This document shows positions 10,757 to 21,579 of a stretch of 64,000 bases of DNA, in pieces. The notes beneath the pieces were generated by a model that was given only the letters and a program-made list of their open reading frames with translations, searched no databases and was not told the DNA's origin. Location of the stretch: contig CAJNOL010000179.1 of the NCBI GenBank assembly GCA_905250125.1, positions 1-64,000 of the forward strand. The letters run 5' to 3'. The stretch's first letter is position 1; every line of letters begins with the position of its first letter. The stretch is from Rotaria sordida (taxonomy: Eukaryota > Rotifera > Eurotatoria > Philodinida > Philodinidae). Made by a program: the position numbers and the translations under genes.

Positions 10757-13496
10757 ATGTCTATTCGTCTAAATACACATCGTTTATCTACTAAAACTTC
10801 TAAATCATCATCATTGATTCATTTTCATTATGGTACAAAAGAAGATGTTGGTTTTAAACGTTTATTTCATTTTTTTCATCAAGCATTTCCATTAGCATTT
10901 AATCGTGAAACATTTCAACGTGCATATGATGCATCTGATATATCAAAAACTGTATATCGTACAAAATACTGTTGTAAATTAAAAATTTATGGTGCTATTT
11001 TAGCAACATCTATATTTGATTCAAATCAAAAACGTAAATTAAAAATTTTAATGCTTGTTGAAGATAATCATAGTATACATGCAATTAATATTGGTAAACA
11101 TCTTTTATTACAAATGATTGAAACATGTAAACAATTAGAAAATATTATACAAATTTATGCATATGTTGAATCAACAAATATTGATGGAATTAATTTTTAT
11201 AAAATGATGGGATTTCAACAACGAGAAATTTTACATGATTATTTTCCATCACGTGCATCATTAACATCGAATGCTATTAAACTTGAATATAGACTTCGAA
11301 CAAGTATAAGTAATGATTTAATTAGTAATAGTAAAACAATGCTTAGTCCTAATTCAACAAAAAATAATGTAAGTTTTTTTTTCTATTCTTCATATTAACT
11401 TCTTTATAAGATTTCATTCTTTTAATATTATTTGAAAACTAGACTAAATATAAACAAATATTTTGTTTTTATTTAGAAATGTTCATTGTGCCGATAGATA
11501 TTGAAAGGAAAGAATACTGCTTAAGGCATACTAAAAGTAATGACGAAGTCACTTCAATATCCTATAGAAAGTTCGAAGAAACTTTCTCTTTATAAACACT
11601 AAAGTGTTATGATATGTAATGATAACATTAGATCATATTCGTTTCGCTGTGTATACTCTTCTTGATCTTCTTATTTTCTCGTTTTCTCTAATACTTAGCG
11701 ATCTCTATGTATATATTACAGTATATAACAACATGATGGTAGTGAAACAAAAAGGAAATACAGAAACACGTTCACAAAGTTTTTATTTTATCAAATGTTC
11801 CAAATGATCGATTTAGTTATTCGAATACAATTGCATTCATTGAATCGATTTATCAAATATTTTCCTATACTTTTCTTTATTCAAATGGTACATGAGTTTG
11901 ATTATAGCATAATACAATGACTCAGAATTCATTTTTTCTGGTCGTTTAAATGAAGTTGAATTATCAAAAAACGCAGACTGCCAAATCCAAAGAAGTCTTT
12001 ATATATAACTTATACCTATTAATGGATAGACCACTAATGAAGGAAGTTCTCCAATGGATAAATTGCTTTTGAGTCGAATCTATATGTATTATGTAAACTC
12101 AAATAAACTATGAATATTATGAAAAGAGTTCTTGCCCTTAGCTTATTGCTACAAAGATACTGCACTATTAGGATATTTTTTAAGTGAATGTCGTGATTCT
12201 CCTTAGGAAGAACAAGAAAACTAAGTTTTGAATTTCAACTTGAAACTTAACATAGAGATAGACCTTGACGAGAATAATTTCTTGTGAAAGTTTCAGATCT
12301 AGCTGCTGTTTCTATCCTAAGATACAACTATGATAATAGCTTGTCTTTCATATCGCTCATATAAACCGGCAAATTTGATGTTCTTATTTCAGGATAGAAA
12401 CAAATCAAAAGCCATGAAACATTCGTAACAAACTATTCTTGTTAAGATCTGCCTCTATGACAATAAGCAACGAGCACGAACTCTTTTCAGGGTATTCGTA
12501 ACTTATATGGATCTACATAATGCATAGAGTCCCAGAAGAACAAAGAGTAGATCATGAAAAGGATACACAACGAACACATTATGATCTGTTGTTATTATCA
12601 CATATCATAATAATCAACTCTTATCGAAATATTAATGGAAGAAAATATAGAGTACTGTTTTTACTATCAGTATACATAAAAAGAAAATTTTCTTGAATTT
12701 TCTATAGGATATTGAAGCACATGTGTTACTACTTTTAGTGTGCCCTAAGTAGAAAGTCTTAACTAATTAGAAAATTATTATGGAATCTTGATGTGTTTAG
12801 CATTGATAATAATAAGCTTTATATCTTTTACTTATTTTGGTTCAAGTTTTCCTTCAAAAATTGATCTTGGACTAGATGTATTCAAATCGCATTAAATTTT
12901 CAGTCCTATATCACGATGTTTTTTGGAGATATTCAATAAACAAGGGTCAAAAATAATTTATTTAATAACCCAAAATTCTCTCTGATCCTTCATTCTATAG
13001 ACTAAATGTTTTTTTTATTTGAAAGAACATGTCAGACTGCAGTATCTTTTTCTAAATGTTCAATTTTTATACGAAGAAAAAGGATAACAAGTTCAATACC
13101 TCGAAAAATTCTCAAAAAATGCTCATCTATTTATAGAAGGATGTGAGTGTGAATCTTAAGGAACAATTTTAAATAAGTGATGATCGGCATCTAATAGATA
13201 TGAAAAAACAATCAATTAGAAATACATTGATATAGAAATTTTGATATATTGAATCTCTTTAAATGAATAATAATAAACTTTCATATTTCTTTTATTATTA
13301 TTTAAAACTTTTAAAATAAATTTTCTTTCTAATTTAGCAAGATTCATCAACTGAACTCAGTCCATCATCAAATATAAGTGAGGTATAATATGTTTTTTAT
13401 TGTTCAACTGTAGGAAATATTATTATTCATATTTATTTTTATTTTTAGCTTTCGACAGTCAATAGTAAACTATCAAAAACTATTGAACCAAGTTAA
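10757..13496 (+). CDS. GNAT-family N-acetyltransferase, NAA50-like
   Basis: Predicted exons 10757-11368, 13338-13382 and 13449-13496 give 234 residues. The first exon carries the whole catalytic fold. Its start resembles NAA50 (a hydrophobic FPLAFN segment where NAA50 has FPVSYN), and the end has the GNAT signature INFYKMMGFQQRE followed by a DYFPS turn. NAA50 acetylates protein N-termini, usually with NAA10/NAA15; that role is inferred only from resemblance. The loop that normally reads R/Q-x-x-G-x-G/A for acetyl-CoA is here IHAINIG, so it is degenerate. An alternative acceptor after 11476 would instead end the protein quickly (KCSLCR then stop). The start is the ATG at 10757. The Ser/Thr-rich tail is likely disordered. 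Confidence 0.7.
11516..12751. mobile_element. DNA element with about 70-bp terminal inverted repeats inside the GNAT intron
   Basis: The left terminus (from CTTAAGGCATACTAAAAGTA near 11519) and the right terminus near 12749 are inverted copies of each other over about 70 bases with perhaps a quarter of positions changed. Both contain the block TTCAATATCCTATAGAAA. TA occurs next to each end. There is no transposase frame. The element makes the intron almost 2 kb long where neighbours are under 110 bases, and it contains the dispersed foldback at 12035-12545, so the insertions are nested. Confidence 0.6.
12035..12545. repeat. dispersed foldback repeat, copy 2
   Basis: An inverted-repeat unit about 510 bases long. 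Its left half (GAAGGAAGTTCTCCAATGGA, then TTTTGAGTCGA, then AAAAGAGTTCTTGCCCTTAG) is mirrored by the right half (ATCCTGAAATAAGAACATC in reverse, and GAGCACGAACTCTTTTCAG). It shares these boxes with the copies at 5100, 25091 and 28711. Non-coding. Confidence 0.6.
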
Positions 13497-14480
13497 TAAA
13501 ATGTTATAGTAAAAGAAAATTATTTCGATTGATAAAAAGAAAAACAATCATATTCATTACTGTATATTGTTTCAAAAGAATTTACATGGAATCGATGAAT
13601 TAATACGATTCAAATATACCGAGAGTTTCATCTGTTTTTTGATTGTTTTTTCATTTCATAAAGGAAATTATTCCACGAAAAAAAAATGCTCAAATATATT
13701 TCAATATACTAGCAAAAAGGATATGTGAAATGAGAAAACCTCCATTGACATATATCTAATAGAAAATGGTTGATAGAGAAATTTGAGTTCTTTCTTCTGC
13801 TCGTAATATATGACAGAGAGAGAGAGAGAGTACGAAATAAAAAGAAAGGCTCTCATTTTACTCGTTCGCTTACACTTTTAATAGAATCAATATTGAAATG
13901 TGAGTAAGCATAAGAAAACGGTACCGTCATCGTCCTATTATTCGTTCGTTTTTCTCGGATATTGACGGAACTTCACATTATCGTCGATGTATATCCACAT
14001 ATATAAATGTGTATATCCGAATAGATTCGATTCAAATGTGTCGCATTAGTGCTCACCCATCAGTCAGACGAAACAGCTCGAAAAGAATCATCGTCACTAA
14101 AAAGCACATTCCGCTGCCATTTGGGTCAGACACAATATACATTATTGATCATCAAACGAACGCACAGCAAAAAGAAAAAGATCTTTCATTTTCATTCTCG
14201 TTCTCTTCTTCAACTAATGATAAAACAAACATCAACAAAAAAAAAAAAAGTACTAGCCTTTCATCATTTGAAATCTAAATATCGGTAAGAATATATTCTC
14301 TATTCGATAAATTTTGCAGCGATATGGCAAGATACCAGCGTGACTGATTGATATATCAACTAATTTCAGTCATGTGATGTCTTTCCACTTTGCTCAATAA
14401 ATTAATGAAATAACAGTTAAAAATCATTAATTTGTATTTTAAACAAATAAATTATGACAAATACACAGAAATATTTCTTC
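13497..14480. other. non-coding spacer with GA repeat and a purine-rich stretch
   Basis: Downstream of the GNAT gene. It includes a GA microsatellite at about 13814-13830 and a less AT-rich stretch at 13900-14170. Two overlapping open frames at 14009-14288 have low-complexity Ser/Lys composition and no recognisable family, so they were not called as genes. Confidence 0.5.
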
Positions 14481-14499
14481 TTTTTTTTTTTTTAACTTA

Positions 14500-14895
14500 G
14501 TTTTCGTTATATTTTTTGTTCATCTTTAATTTCCAATAAGCTTTTCAACATCATCAACAATAAATTATGCATCAATATTACATTTACTTAATAATTCAAC
14601 GGATTTACCATTATGTGAAACTTCATGTACAATTAAATGAACAATCTAAATATCTATTTGATTAGCAAGAAAGCCATTACAACTTCATAAAGACTACCTA
14701 ATGAATAATGATCTTTAACAATATTAAATTGATTATGTGTCACATTAACTCATTTAAGAATTGAATCTGGATCATTTTGTTTAAAAATAAAAGCATCAAT
14801 AATTCGAATAGATTTTCTAGCATGTTAATGTATTCCTGATGCTTTTACTGGCTTCATGTAATGTAGCACCTCCAGAACACTTGAGGATCTTCCTT
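14500..14895 (-). pseudogene. decayed coding remnant, unidentified
   Basis: On the minus strand the codon texture is protein-like in pieces, for example RKSIRIIDAFIFKQNDPDSI, HNQFNIVKDHYSLGSLYEVV, IVHEVSHNGKSVELL and FIVDDVEKLIGN. The pieces are separated by in-frame stops (at least four) and frame changes. I could not name the parent family. It is upstream of the assembly gap, so part of the parent may be missing. A free-standing intact gene is unlikely here. Confidence 0.45.
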
Positions 14896-15505
14896 CGTTA
14901 ACTATAGCAAATATGTCCAAAAAAATCTAAATAAATGCTGAAACTATATTGATGACATCTTCTAACAGACCTTATATATGCCAATAAGACCGATTAGTTC
15001 ATGTATCTATGATCCAACAAGATGTATATTCACCTTTCTACAATCTATTTTGGAACCCGTACTTTTACGAATCTTTCAATAAACAATCTTCATTAGTGCA
15101 ATTTATAGTTTTCGCACATTGAAACGATGCAAAGACAGTAGTAGTGATCTCAAATCAACAACGTTGTTCGTCATTTCGGATGTCACTAATCTCTAATTAA
15201 TGATACGCGATGGAATCAATAGGATCCATCCTTAATTGAATATCAATGACTTCTTAAGAAAATTTGTGGCTTGTACATGAAAGTTCTATCTATAATAAAT
15301 GATTGTATGTTAATATTCTTCAAATAGAAAGATCAAAACGTTAATATCATGATAGCAAGAAGTCTATCCACTGTAACGAACTATGTTTCACTCTCAGCTT
15401 ATAATAGTCCATAAAATGTACAATAATCCATCTCTGATAATAATGATTTCTCATCTTGTTTCTGTTTGAATGCATATGAACATTATGGAAAGGTCGAAAA
15501 CGAAC

Positions 15506-15605
15506 NNNNNNNNNNNNNNNNNNNNNNNNNNNNNNNNNNNNNNNNNNNNNNNNNNNNNNNNNNNNNNNNNNNNNNNNNNNNNNNNNNNNNNNNNNNNNNN
15601 NNNNN
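15506..15605. other. assembly gap (100 N)
   Basis: Exactly 100 undetermined bases, the usual placeholder for a scaffold join of unknown length. Anything spanning it cannot be read. Confidence 0.99.
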
Positions 15606-17205
15606 TGTTTCAAATGATTGACATCTACTATAATGCATGAAATCATATGTTTTGAAATATTTGCAAAAAACCAGTGCATAAAAAACTGATTTCGAGATCA
15701 CTGCGAGCTCATCATCGCTTCCTATTTATATATCAGAATGGGTATTTTGCATCGAAATTTACATAAAAGCCTTTGTTGCTGGATAAACAATAATCGATGA
15801 TGAGATCGAAATGATCTCAGAACCAATTTTATGCAATGCTTTGCTGCAAACATTTCGAAACATATAGTGTCATGCTTTCAGAGTAGATATTAATCATTTG
15901 AAACAATAGTTATCAGTGAAATCATATGAAATAAAACTTCCGAAAATATCCTATTAAGTGATGAAAAACTCATGTGAACCGTTAAAGAGTTATTACAGTT
16001 TGATTTCACGAGTGAATCTAAGAACAACCTGTAGAAATCTATGCACAAGTATTCAATTAAATATCAACTGGTATTCTTTTTTAATCCATCGTTGATGTTG
16101 CATATTTATAATAGAAACACAATGATATTTTCAATATTTATATAGAAAAGAAAAACTGTTCATATCTGATCATTTCGAAATTTTCATATTGGATGATCTT
16201 CACAATTCGAATTGATTTTATGCAAATTGTTTAAGTTTCGAGAATAATTCTTTTATCTTTTACTTAATTATCATAAATAGAAAACAAACAAGAGAAGGTT
16301 AAATAAAACGATAAATGAAATATTGACAAGGACTTTTCTATTAATTTTTTTTTTTTATTCGATATATAGATGTCGACATTATTCAAACTAGAAAAAATAA
16401 ACGCGAAGTTTCTTTCGTCGTAAATCGTCTGTATATATTTGAAAATTCAACAAAGAAAAAAAGAATTTTATAAAACGACACACATCTAGAACAAAACATA
16501 ACCAATCGATATGATTATTGAACACCGAATGAACTAGAAATTTAAAGTTTCCTTTTTTTTGTTTTTGTTTTTAAATAACAAAACAATCTCAATTGGTTTG
16601 TTATGTTGTTTCATACAATCTAATGTTCATGTCTACATTTATTTCCCTATAGTGTGACATCAGGCATTCGTTCTTTCTCTTTTTTCGTTCTCTCTCTCTC
16701 TCATATGTTGTCTATGTTCAATACAATATATATCGTGCATTCTATTTGAACTTCGATATATATCAATGAATGTCAGTTCAATTGTAGTTTCCTAACATAA
16801 AAATGACTGTTTATGATCAATGAATTGACCTCGGTCACTATTTTCTCTTTTTGTTTTTTCATTCTTTTCTTTCGTGCATTTTCTTTTTTGTTTTTCCTAG
16901 ATCTAGTTCGTTCTCTCTTAACATATACAAAGTTATCATTATTAGAAAAACATTCTTTCACTAGACAAATCGGACTATATAAGATATATATATATATATA
17001 TATATATGTTTTACTAGTTGTGTGTGTATTCACAATTCTTTCTTTTATCCGACATCGACGAAAACAAAAAAAAAAAAAGAAGTTTAAATTTGAATATAGA
17101 AGAAAATTTAGTCATTCGTTGCAAAATCATATAAACATACACACACACACAGATATATATAACAACATATCATTTCTTCTTACTTAACATCTTATATAGA
17201 TATCA
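15606..17205. other. non-coding region and likely promoter/5' UTR of the CPEB gene
   Basis: No coding exon was seen. From about 16640 the sequence becomes C/T-rich on the plus strand (CTCTCTCTCTC near 16690) and has AT, GT and AC microsatellites at 16985-17160. A polypyrimidine-poor splice acceptor (CTTATATAG) ends at 17199, six bases before the CPEB start codon. The 5' end of that mRNA is therefore probably added by cis- or trans-splicing. Confidence 0.5.
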
Positions 17206-17613
17206 ATGGATATTAATTGTTGTCCGCGTAATGATTTTTCATTTCCAACAAAAAATAGTACTAAAGATTTTCTTTCAACATGGCCAACAACATTAAATGG
17301 AAATATATCGAGTAAGTTTTAAATTTTCAAAAAAATATTAAATATATATATATATAAAATATTTTCTAGATGAAAATATCTTCGATCAAGAAACAAAACC
17401 ATTTCAAGATTATATTCTACGTAATAGCTCGAATATATTATCACTTGAACAATCAACATCATCATCATCATCATCAACATCATTATCATGTGTTTTACCA
17501 TTTCAACAACTTGTTATTAATGATCTTAATACACAACATAATTCATCAATATTACCATTTACATTTAATAATAATAATAATAATAGTTTAAATGAACCAT
17601 TACCATTTAGTAC

Positions 17614-17648
<35 letters not shown>

Positions 17649-17869
17649 CAACAATTAATGATGAAAATGCACGACCACCATGGTTACTTTCATTAGCACC
17701 TATATCACAAATATCACCACCACCATCATCATTTTTACAACAAAATCAACAACAACAATCAATTTTACCAATGATATCACCTATACAAGATGATTCAACA
17801 GAAAATATACGTCATTGGATTGGAGATTTTTCAACTGAACAAATAAATACAAATACAAATAACAATAAT

Positions 17870-17912
<43 letters not shown>

Positions 17913-18934
17913 GTTTACAACAAATACCATTACTTTCACAAAAAGTTTTTATTGGTGGTGTACCACGTTTTGCAACTGAAACTGATATACATGCAAATTT
18001 TGATCGTTTTGGTATATTTGAAATTCAATGGCCAAAATTACATGGTGGTCATAAAGAACAACATCGTGAAAATGGCTTTTTTCATATTGTTTTTCATAAT
18101 GCAAAATCTGTTTGTGCATTATTAGATTGTTGTTCACGTCATACAAATAATAGTGCATGTCCAGATTATTTTATTCATTTTGAAACAGCAACTGGTTCAA
18201 GAAAAACTGTTGAAGTTATACCATGGAATATTGGTGATAATAATTATGCTTTACGGTAAATATAATTATCTCATTCTCGAATATTAAAATTTTTGAAAGA
18301 ATTAATATTTTATTTTAGACCACCACAACAACTTGATTCAAAAAAAACAATATTTGTTGGTAATCTTCATGGTACAATGACAGCAAGATATTTATGGCGT
18401 TTAATGGAAGATTTATTTGGTGGAGCTGTTTATGCTGGTGTTGATATTGATAAATATAAATATCCGTTAGTAATATTTAAAATTTAAAAAAAAAAAAAAA
18501 GAAGATTTTTGGTATCTTTTTTGTAGAATTGGTAGTGGTCGTGTAACATTTGATAATAGTTCAAGTTTTCTTCATGCTGTTTCAACAGCTTTTGGTAATT
18601 TAAAAATCGAAATTTTTTTTGTTTTTGATAAATTTCGTTTTCTTTAGTTGATGTTCGAACTCCACGTTTTCTTAAACGTCTTCAAATTGAACCACATTTA
18701 CAATATCGATTTTGTTCATTATGTAAAACAGCTGCTGGTGATTTATTTTGTCGAAATTTTGCTTGTTTCGATTATTTTTGTCAACGTTGTTGGCAAAAAA
18801 TTCATATTGGTAGTATGTCATCACATAAAGCAGTGACACGTCATTCAAAATCTTCACAACCAGTCTTTCATCCAATACAACAACAATCAATTTCTCAACC
18901 AATTGATTGTATTATAGGTGCAAATGCATTTTAA
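17206..18934 (+). CDS. CPEB1: cytoplasmic polyadenylation element-binding protein, CPEB1/Orb type
   Basis: Exons 17206-17311, 17370-18255, 18319-18465, 18527-18594 and 18648-18934 give 497 residues. CPEB binds U-rich elements in 3' UTRs and controls poly(A) length and translation in oocytes and neurons. The N-terminal half is low-complexity (poly-Ser, a His run near residues 117-126, poly-Asn before RRM1). RRM1 (from about residue 225) starts [17 protein letters not shown]2 (from about 331) has [11 protein letters not shown] and then [20 protein letters not shown], whose [10 protein letters not shown] form is that of CPEB1 rather than CPEB2-4. The C-terminal zinc-binding ZZ-type domain keeps its Cys/His set ([24 protein letters not shown]). 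All splice phases agree. The poly-Asn and poly-His tracts are of the kind that vary between alleles. Confidence 0.95.
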
Positions 18935-21579
18935 ATATATATATATATATATATATATATACGTGTGTGTACGGTATGATCTCAATTTAATTTCTAGTCG
19001 TCGTCGTACGTATTGATGAATGACTGTTTATTGTTATCTTATGTTTTATTTTATTTTTTCCTTTTTACATTCTTTTCTCTTAATTGAAGAGATTTTTTGA
19101 TAGTTACAAAAAAAAAAATTTAATGAGATTGTTCGATGTATGAACATATTTTTTCTCTTCTTTATCAGATGATTTTTTTCTTTTTCAAGCTGATTATTAG
19201 CTTGTATCTTAGTTGATTTTCTATCTTCTATTGCCCTGTCATGTAAGTCGTGCAAAAAGGAGAACTAATTAATAAATAGAATTCTTTTTTTTTTTTTTTC
19301 TAAAAAACAAAAATAACTAAATTGAGAGTATTTTGTCTTTTTTCTTTTTTTCTCTTTTTATTCTAATTTTTTTTCTTCTCTCTTTTGTTTGTTGTTTATT
19401 CTACTTTTTCTGTCTGTGTTAGAAATGATCTGTTTACTTTTTTTTTTTTTTTCTGTCATTATTAATTGTCTTTTTCTTTTGCTGCTAATTTTTTTTTTCT
19501 TTTGTTACGTGTGTTTAAGTATTTTTTTTTCATCAAATGATTGAAAAACAAAAACTCACGACAAAAAAAAAAAAAAAAAACAAAAGACAGAATCGATTTG
19601 TAGATTCTTGTGAATGATACTATTTAAAGTAGAATAAATGATTGTAATTAGAACAATATTTCGATGATTTATATGAAAGAAAGATTTATGACTTTGAGAA
19701 TCATGATATTTATTTAGAATAGACATGAAATTCAATCTAAGAAACTCGATGACAATAATAAATAAAGTTTTTTCATACTAATGAAATAAAATCTGTACGA
19801 TTTCGATTCACATAAGCATTACTATTAATAAAACAGTATGCACCTTTCTTCTATTTCAGAGAGACGATTTAAAACTCGAAGAGGATGAACTGAATCTTCG
19901 GAGAGAGGTGCCAATCTTCACATTGGATAAAACAGTGGAACATAGTTGCAATAAACTTTCGTCCTTTTGTATTAAAAATTGTTTCAATGAAAATATGAGA
20001 TACGTCATTAAGAGAATTTTCAATCATCGAATGAGAAAAAAGACATTATAACCTGTTTTTACGCAATGGAATAAAAAATCTTATTTTTAACACAAATTCG
20101 AAAAATCTGATGGTTATAGTTAACTTATTCCTATTTTAAGAAAAAAGGCGGGTGAGAATTTTTTAAAATAACTTTTGATAGAAACAAGATAGAGAACTCG
20201 ACTTTGGTCTTTGGAAAGAGAAGATGAAGACGCATCGATCGTTTAGTACAGGTTTTTTTCGACTTGATTTTTCTAAGATTTTCAATTATCAGATGTGTAT
20301 TCAAACCCGCCAATGGAAGATCTATAAAGCTATGCAAGCCTCATATTTTTAGGTTTAGTTATTCAGAAGTCACATAGGTATTCTAGTCAAAATTGTCGAT
20401 CAACTTTTTAAGTAGCTGCTGTGAAAAAAAAATCAAATTTTTGCTTTTTTGTCGATATTTTTAAAAATTTGATCAAAAACAAACTTCAGAAAATATCTTA
20501 GGAGAACCTATAATGTATGACTCGATGCGACTTCATCACGTCTTTCGAATAGTGAAAACCGTGTAGCGTTTCATCTTGTGTCTATCAAACAGAGACAAAT
20601 TCGAATATAAGACTCACTGATTTTGTCAAAAGATACAAATGTTTTCGTAAAATAATCAACATCAACTAATGCATAAAGGAAAAAGCTTTTTGAGGCCTAT
20701 ACAATGACTAAAGCAGTTTTCTTTAACGTAAATATTTAGTAAAAAGTGTCAACAAAAACTAGTTTTGAAATTACTTTTTGTTCGACATTTTAGTATTGCA
20801 TATAATTTTTTTGCATAAAACTTAACACTAAAAATGAATTGACCAGTGATCTGTATATTAGAGTATTGATGCAGTGCCTATGCTACATCTACTCTATTTG
20901 ATTTTTCCAACTTGATAGCTGATAATCAGAAACTGTTTAAACATGTGTCAAAAGAATTGAACTTCCTCTCACAACCGAGGAAGACAATTTACTTACAAAA
21001 TTCTTTCCCTTCAATATTTTATTTTCTGTGAACTTGTCAAACATAAAATGAACATGATTCCAATATTACATAGCAACTTTATCCAATCTAATATTATACT
21101 CTAAAAAGAATGTCATGTTGTCGGAAACACTTCCGACATAGAAAATATTTGAACAAACATTTTTTCTGAATTTCGATCACTATTATTCCTGCATCTGATC
21201 AACTAATGCATTGATTACTATAAAATCTAGTTTAAATCTTAAGAAACTTCAAATTTTTCAATGAATTAATCTTAATTGTCAAATCTGTAATAATACCTAT
21301 AATTACTATATCAAAAAAAAAAAAAAAAAACTAATAATTTCATTGATTATGATCACTGCCGTATAAAACTATTATCTTTTAATATACATAATCAAACTCG
21401 TTTTCTTTCTTTTAAAGACGCAAACAAAAAACAAACTGACATTAATAATAATAAACAAACGACAACAACAAACAAAAAAAAACACCGATTCTTCAACATA
21501 TTGGAAGAAAAAAAAAAAATAATATTAATCAATAATTAATCTGACAAAACACAAAGAAGAAAAAAAAAAACACCCGTTC
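18935..21579. other. CPEB 3' UTR and spacer to the Axin 3' end
   Basis: Two genes converge here. The first 700 bases are strongly T-rich, with overlapping TTTTAT motifs at about 19043-19054 and an AATAAA at about 19632, and probably form a long CPEB 3' UTR. An AT run lies at 18937-18962. Beyond 19700 no gene was recognised. An unbroken frame at about 19815-20046 (with the segment RDDLKLEEDELNLRRE after a TTTCAG) lacks a start and known relatives. Confidence 0.5.
19043..19054 (+). promoter_or_regulatory. overlapping cytoplasmic polyadenylation elements in the CPEB 3' UTR
   Basis: TTTTATTTTAT contains two copies of the TTTTAT element that CPEB proteins bind, about 110 bases after the CPEB stop codon. 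Autoregulation is inference; T-rich sequence makes such motifs likely by chance. Confidence 0.3.

Noticed and set aside
11619..11807. Open frame inside the GNAT intron
   Set aside because: Lies within the inverted-repeat element and is hydrophobic low-complexity; no transposase motif.
14009..14288. Overlapping Ser/Lys-rich frames
   Set aside because: Two frames open over the same low-complexity stretch,no recognisable domain.
16773..17187. Frames on both strands before the CPEB start
   Set aside because: Both are produced by AT/GT microsatellites and pyrimidine runs.
19815..20046. Unbroken frame with RDDLKLEEDELNLRRE after a TTTCAG
   Set aside because: Looks exon-like locally but has no start, no partner exons and no family; CPEB is already complete upstream.
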